A DNA stretch of 11,862 nucleotides from Halocafeteria seosinensis (Eukaryota > Sar > Bigyra > Bicosoecida). The notes below the pieces were generated by a model. The model was not told where the DNA came from and did not search any database. It saw nothing but the letters and a program-made list of their open reading frames with translations. The translations under genes were made by a program, and so were the position numbers. The DNA is taken from contig LVLI01002290.1 in assembly GCA_001687465.1 (NCBI GenBank), positions 1 through 11,862 on the forward strand. Direction: 5' to 3'. Each line of letters starts with the position of its first letter. Within the stretch, counting starts at the first letter, position 1. Below, piece by piece: positions 8,569 through 11,862 of the stretch.

Positions 8569-10800
8569 CTACGGTAAATTTCTTTCTATGCATCGTTCTC
8601 TTCTAGAAGTAGAAAGCGCGGTCTGCAGATTGGCAGAGCGGTTAGCGAAGATATCTGCGAAGAAGGCCACTGCGAATTCACTAACTGCAGCCGAGGAATA
8701 TTTCTGCACAAAGTTGGAAAAACACGAATCATGAATCGCCTCGAACGATCCGATGCTACGCTGCATCTTGCAGCGCATGCTTTGATCAACGCAAGCGGTT
8801 CTGGTCGATTTGTCCATCCATTTGGCTTTAGTGAAGTGATATGGGAGGAAAAGTTGGAACCACTCATCGTTCCCTAACTTCTCTTGAAGAGCTTGACGAA
8901 TTGCTGTCCTGGACGGGAAGTTCCTGGTGATTTGCAAAGCACTATCTGATACACTGCAGTATAGATGGGACTTGTTGATACCTGTGCCTTGCAGGTAATA
9001 GGGGTCGGAAAGGGTAGGGTAGTCGCGGGCTGCACATGTTTCTAGATCAAATCCAGAAACGGCATCATCGAAATCGTAAAAGACCTGTCGTTTGCTCGCG
9101 GAGTTGAAGAAAACATGTCTGTTGCAGTATCTGCTCGCCTGACCGGTTATCATATCCAAAATCCACTGTTTAGCAGTATCCTCTTTATGCTCGGCGAAAA
9201 TAGAACAGTCATTATCCTGATGCTCCTCTAGGTCAGCATCATAGTCCAAGAAAACACCAGCAAGAAAGTCTATTCCACCAACAGTCCATACACACTGTGA
9301 AAAGAGCTTGTCTAAAGTTTGTACCAAATTTTCATCCTTTCTTTCTTCAAACATTTCGAGTGGAATGATCTGCCCGTGTCCAAAGGGGTCCTCCCTTCCC
9401 AGGAGTATCTCGTCCAGGGCGGTTGCAAGTACAGATCTATAAGATTTGGCCAACCATCTCCCGTGATCAAGAGGGCAAGAAAGTTTAAAGACGTACGCAG
9501 GATTCTGGTCATTCCCTATAACTAGTTTCGGAGACTGACCGGAGAGATGCAAGTTATGCACCCTCCATTCGTAACCGTCGGCTAGTTTCTTCCTGAGCAA
9601 CGAATGAAGTTCCGACACTGGAGTAGCTGTTTTTGGCAAGTCGGTGTTGGAAACCGAATCCCGAGGAATACTGAAAGAGGATTGACTCGTCGAAGGGCGA
9701 AGCATAAACGAACTTGACTTCCTACGACTGTTGAATGATCCTGGTCGGTTAGTACTCCGAAAAAGGGTAGGCCCATGCCTCCATACGCCACCAGAAGCAG
9801 CCCGCTGTTTCGGAGGACCGCGTCCGCTTCCTAAAAACTTCTGCCTTTGCCGTGTACCAATGCCGCTTGTCAGCGGCCGCCATTGTTGCCCCGAAGACGT
9901 TCTCTTGTCGGGTAACCAAGGCCTCTTTGCTAAATTTCCTCCGACCGTGGGCTTCCGGTTATCTTGACGAGCACTACTACCAAGTTGCTTTTTCCCAGAA
10001 GCTTTAGGAACAGAGTCTTTCCACCCGTTTGGAGAGTATTTTTGGGCAATTAAGTTTGACATTGGAAGGACGGAATCTTCTTTCGGTGATTGTTTAACAT
10101 TGGTGTTACTAATATCTCGATTCTCTGGCTTATTGACTCCTCGGTTTGTCATTACGTTTGAGACAGGAAGAGCATCAGGGCTATTGGCATTTGGGGACCG
10201 GTTTACAGAGCTGTAGCCAATGTCTGGACTATTTTGATCCTCCGGTTTATCGGGCTTTGATAGGACATTGCTGTGCTGACCGCTTACCAATTGTGAGACG
10301 GGACGAGCGTCGTCGTCGTCTTTCGATTTGTCTACAGTACTGAAATGGATGTCTCTAGCATTCGGGTCGACCGAGTTATCGGTATCACGCCGGACATTGC
10401 TATACTGATCTGTAGCCTGTTTGTGTGTGGTAGTCCCAGTGGTGTCGGGTAAATATCCGTCTTGAATTTCCTGGCGGGTTTCGCGGTTTCCATTCGAGTG
10501 TCGTAAGTCGACCATTTCTCCTTCGGCATTCTTCCGTTGAGTGTAACTGACAGCTCCTTCTTGCGATGAGACCCCATGGTTTATATTCTCTGTTTGTACC
10601 TGCTTCCCATGCGCAAGCAAATGCGATTGTAAGTTGCTGCTCTGGCTTTGAGATGCGCTCCAACCTTGACGGAGGTATGCTCCATTTGGCAGCTTTGTGG
10701 TAGGATACACTCCGTTGGTTTTAACCCAATGAAAAAATATCACGATGTCAAATACGACCAAGGCCAATATAATCAGTGCTTTGAAGGTGGGTGTACACAT
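8569..10800 (-). CDS. Type II secretory kinase-like protein (FAM20/GASK-like fold), 743 aa
   Basis: A type II membrane protein with a cytosolic tip (MCTPTFK), an anchor at residues 8-25, and a very long Ser/Asn/Arg/Lys-rich stem to ~395. Its C-terminal domain (about 395-700) resembles secretory-pathway kinases. Landmarks are a beta-strand Lys (YVFKL, K439), a helix ending LDEILLG (462-468) followed by a Pro-containing strand, LDMITGQASRYCN (548-560) where FAM20-type kinases have G-N-x-D-R-H-x-x-N, and FYDFDDAVSGF (574-584) at the metal-binding DFG/DNG position. N560 and D576/D578 fit metal ligands, but the catalytic Asp is Ser556 and the helix-C Glu position appears to be Ser456. It may thus be a pseudokinase or a divergent enzyme. 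C589, C615, C670, C677 and C693 suit a disulfide-bonded lumenal domain; sequons occur at N200, N609 and N720. The start at 10800 is chosen because it is the Met shared with the paralogue at 1471; an in-frame ATG 13 codons upstream (10839) is not conserved there. The kinase call is moderate. Confidence 0.85.
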   Translation of the reverse strand: MCTPTFKALIILALVVFDIVIFFHWVKTNGVYPTTKLPNGAYLRQGWSASQSQSSNLQSHLLAHGKQVQTENINHGVSSQEGAVSYTQRKNAEGEMVDLRHSNGNRETRQEIQDGYLPDTTGTTTHKQATDQYSNVRRDTDNSVDPNARDIHFSTVDKSKDDDDARPVSQLVSGQHSNVLSKPDKPEDQNSPDIGYSSVNRSPNANSPDALPVSNVMTNRGVNKPENRDISNTNVKQSPKEDSVLPMSNLIAQKYSPNGWKDSVPKASGKKQLGSSARQDNRKPTVGGNLAKRPWLPDKRTSSGQQWRPLTSGIGTRQRQKFLGSGRGPPKQRAASGGVWRHGPTLFRSTNRPGSFNSRRKSSSFMLRPSTSQSSFSIPRDSVSNTDLPKTATPVSELHSLLRKKLADGYEWRVHNLHLSGQSPKLVIGNDQNPAYVFKLSCPLDHGRWLAKSYRSVLATALDEILLGREDPFGHGQIIPLEMFEERKDENLVQTLDKLFSQCVWTVGGIDFLAGVFLDYDADLEEHQDNDCSIFAEHKEDTAKQWILDMITGQASRYCNRHVFFNSASKRQVFYDFDDAVSGFDLETCAARDYPTLSDPYYLQGTGINKSHLYCSVSDSALQITRNFPSRTAIRQALQEKLGNDEWFQLFLPYHFTKAKWMDKSTRTACVDQSMRCKMQRSIGSFEAIHDSCFSNFVQKYSSAAVSEFAVAFFADIFANRSANLQTALSTSRRERCIERNLP
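10042..10410 (-). repeat. Three tandem ~45-residue stem repeats in the kinase-like protein
   Basis: Residues about 131-173, 174-218 and 219-253 line up as three diverged copies. Each carries an SNV or GVN start, an acidic/Asn-rich middle with D-I (RDIHFS, PDIGYS, RDISNT), a K/R-S-P or K-S-K element, and a closing P-V-S-x-L/V or P-M-S-x-L. The third copy is shorter. The glycosyltransferase-like paralogue has one clear copy (about 125-163) and at most a degenerate second. The stem therefore lengthened by tandem duplication after or around the split. The likely role is a spacer between membrane and catalytic domain. Confidence 0.65.
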
Positions 10801-11029
10801 GTTGACGAGGAGGCCCCAAAATCTAGGCCAACAATACATCAAGGTTCCCGCTCAAACTTAAAAGACCGCCCATTAGAGGGAGAAGCCATCCCATAAGACG
10901 TATCAATGCGACGGCATGAATAAATTGAATGCATGATAGCTATAATCAAAACAGAGGAGAATTTAGCTATTCAATCGTTGAGGCCATCCTGTAGATGCTT
11001 TGTGAAGTGGAGGGTGTGGCCAGTGGCAC
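10801..11029 (-). promoter_or_regulatory. Paralogue-conserved upstream region of the kinase-like gene
   Basis: Reading toward the 10800 start, this segment repeats the block order of the region before 1471: GGCCACACC, ACTTCACAAAGCA, GGCCTCAACGA, GTTTTGATTATA, TATCAT, TTTATTCATGCC with TCGCATTG, and TCTAATGG. The shared order suggests both genes inherited the same promoter and may be co-expressed. Initiation elements cannot be pinpointed. Confidence 0.45.
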
Positions 11030-11289
11030 TGACTCACTGATTGAACGGTTCACTGTGAACCCAAGAAATACGAACTGCTTGGGCAGTGCTGGCAAAGTAC
11101 CGGCTGTCTTGGGATGCGCTATTGTCTGCTAAACATGCTAACCCGTATACCGACTAAAACGGAGATACTCCTGCAGGTGACTCGAAGGAATCCCAAAGGA
11201 TGAATATTCCTGCTACCCGGACTCCGGCTCAAAAGCCAAAGAGTTAATAGGATGCGGTCAACTTCCTGGCCGCTGGGCTATCTGTCACA

Positions 11290-11310
11290 TGTGTGTGTGT
11301 GTGTGTGTGT
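11290..11310. repeat. (TG)10 microsatellite
   Basis: An uninterrupted TG tract of 21 bases, with a further CACA just before it. It lies in the part of the right arm that has no counterpart in the left arm. Expected to vary in length between individuals. Confidence 0.92.
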
Positions 11311-11627
11311 CTTCGATTGCGCCTAAGCTGTCTGGTGCAGAGGAGTGATTGTAGCATGTGTTGCAAGTGGTTGCGCTTAGTAATGCCCAATACATTGTAC
11401 GAGTAGAGCGGCACTTGCTATAGTTGAAGTTGAATAACACACCAGCCTGTTTAACCCGGACAGTCGGGCCGGGCCGGACTCCGTTACCCAAAAAATTTCG
11501 TACCAGGTTGGACAACTTCATTTAGCAGTTTCTAGCTATTTTACAGGAATATTGCGCAGCTAGGGGCATAGCATGCACTTAATGCTTTACCAGTGGCCTT
11601 CATTGAGGGTATTATTCAGGAATTGTG

Positions 11628-11862
11628 ATGTATCAACCTAAAATACCAATACCAGATGCCTCGCGGACACAACCTAGTCCTACATGGCACATACTCGCTA
11701 CTTTCTCGTTCATAGTGGCAGTATTGAATGGAGCTTATTGCGTCCCGACTAGCGCTCTTTTACGTTATGAGGCGAGAATCTCCAACGAAACAGGAAAGCA
11801 TGGGCTGTTGGCACCGCATCAACTCCAGCAAAACACGGGAGCGCCATTACGCTGGGCCCTCG
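11628..11862 (+). CDS. 5' part of a signal-anchor or secreted protein gene, cut by the right edge
   Basis: An ATG at 11628, the first after an in-frame TGA at 11604-11606, opens a frame that runs without a stop to the window's end, 78 codons. The protein starts with a Pro-rich polar tip of ~19 residues, then one hydrophobic segment (about residues 20-39, WHILATFSFIVAVLNGAYCV), then a hydrophilic region with an N-glycosylation sequon at N53. This is the layout of a type II membrane protein, or of a protein with a cleavable signal peptide. It diverges from the kinase-like gene across 827 bases. The tip and anchor differ from the MCTPTFK cassette, so it is not another copy of it. No catalytic domain is visible, so its function is unknown. 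Support is the open frame to the edge plus the membrane-targeting design. Confidence 0.55.
   Translation, partial: MYQPKIPIPDASRTQPSPTWHILATFSFIVAVLNGAYCVPTSALLRYEARISNETGKHGLLAPHQLQQNTGAPLRWAL

Larger units (their letters stand above)
10260..11572. repeat. Right arm of a large diverged inverted duplication
   Basis: Matches the left arm (about 991-1970) in reverse orientation, covering the anchor and first stem part of the kinase-like gene, its upstream region to ~11029, and islands beyond, including 11500-11520 and 11562-11572. Relative to the left arm, this copy has roughly 250 extra bases between about 11180 and 11480, where a TG microsatellite and a GC-rich patch lie, so one arm has gained or lost DNA. 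No gene is supported in 11030-11627. Confidence 0.72.

Noticed and set aside
8286-8606. 106-codon plus-strand ORF overlapping the stop of the 781-residue gene (ATGA overlap)
   Set aside because: The overlap would suggest translational coupling in bacteria, but the context is eukaryotic. The ORF runs into the antisense end of the kinase-like gene and has no recognisable domain; it is probably 3' UTR.
10801-10842. Longer N-terminus for the kinase-like protein from upstream in-frame codons
   Set aside because: The 10842 codon is TTG, and the ATG at 10839 adds 13 residues that the paralogue lacks; the corresponding upstream frame there has no ATG before its stop. The shared Met at 10800 directly precedes the conserved tip.
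1-11862. rRNA, tRNA, CRISPR arrays, insertion sequences or transposase genes
   Set aside because: Scanned by eye for conserved rRNA segments, cloverleaf arms with the T-loop consensus, regularly spaced repeats and transposase motifs. None was found, though a short divergent tRNA could be missed without a covariance search.

Overview
The window looks like nuclear DNA from an intron-poor, gene-sparse eukaryote. It has long uninterrupted ORFs with kilobase spacers, no operon-like packing and no ribosome-binding sites. Two complete genes encode type II (signal-anchor) membrane proteins with long, hydrophilic, N-glycosylatable stems, which is the usual build of Golgi enzymes. A third complete gene starts with an organelle-targeting-like leader. 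The mix (Golgi glycosyltransferase-like protein, secretory kinase-like protein, OafA-type acyltransferase relic, intronless genes) would fit an alga, for example a red alga, but the sequence does not prove the lineage.

Layout, left to right. (1) A possible 3' end of a gene at the left edge (3-272, weak), then spacer. (2) A plus-strand gene (1471-3048) for a 525-residue type II glycosyltransferase-like protein. (3) On the minus strand (about 5210-3965), a decayed gene spread over several frames. Conceptual translation gives the hallmarks of a membrane O-acyltransferase (acyltransferase-3/OafA family) fused to an SGNH domain. No long ORF reveals it. (4) A plus-strand gene (5944-8289) for a 781-residue helical protein with a leader free of acidic residues, probably organellar and possibly PPR-like. 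(5) Converging on it, a minus-strand gene (10800-8569) for a 743-residue type II protein with a C-terminal domain resembling FAM20/GASK-type secretory kinases, apparently lacking the usual catalytic Asp. (6) At the right edge, a diverging plus-strand gene (11628 onward), cut by the window, that begins like another signal-anchor or secreted protein.

The most striking structure is a large, diverged inverted duplication. The first ~170 residues of the glycosyltransferase-like protein and of the kinase-like protein are clearly homologous (same cytosolic tip, membrane anchor and stem), and so are their upstream regions for several hundred bases. Their C-terminal domains appear unrelated. One promoter-anchor-stem cassette has therefore been joined to two different luminal domains, 8 kb apart and in opposite orientations. 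With the acyltransferase relic between them, the locus looks like a glycan-modification neighbourhood shaped by duplication, domain exchange and gene decay. That joint function is inference.
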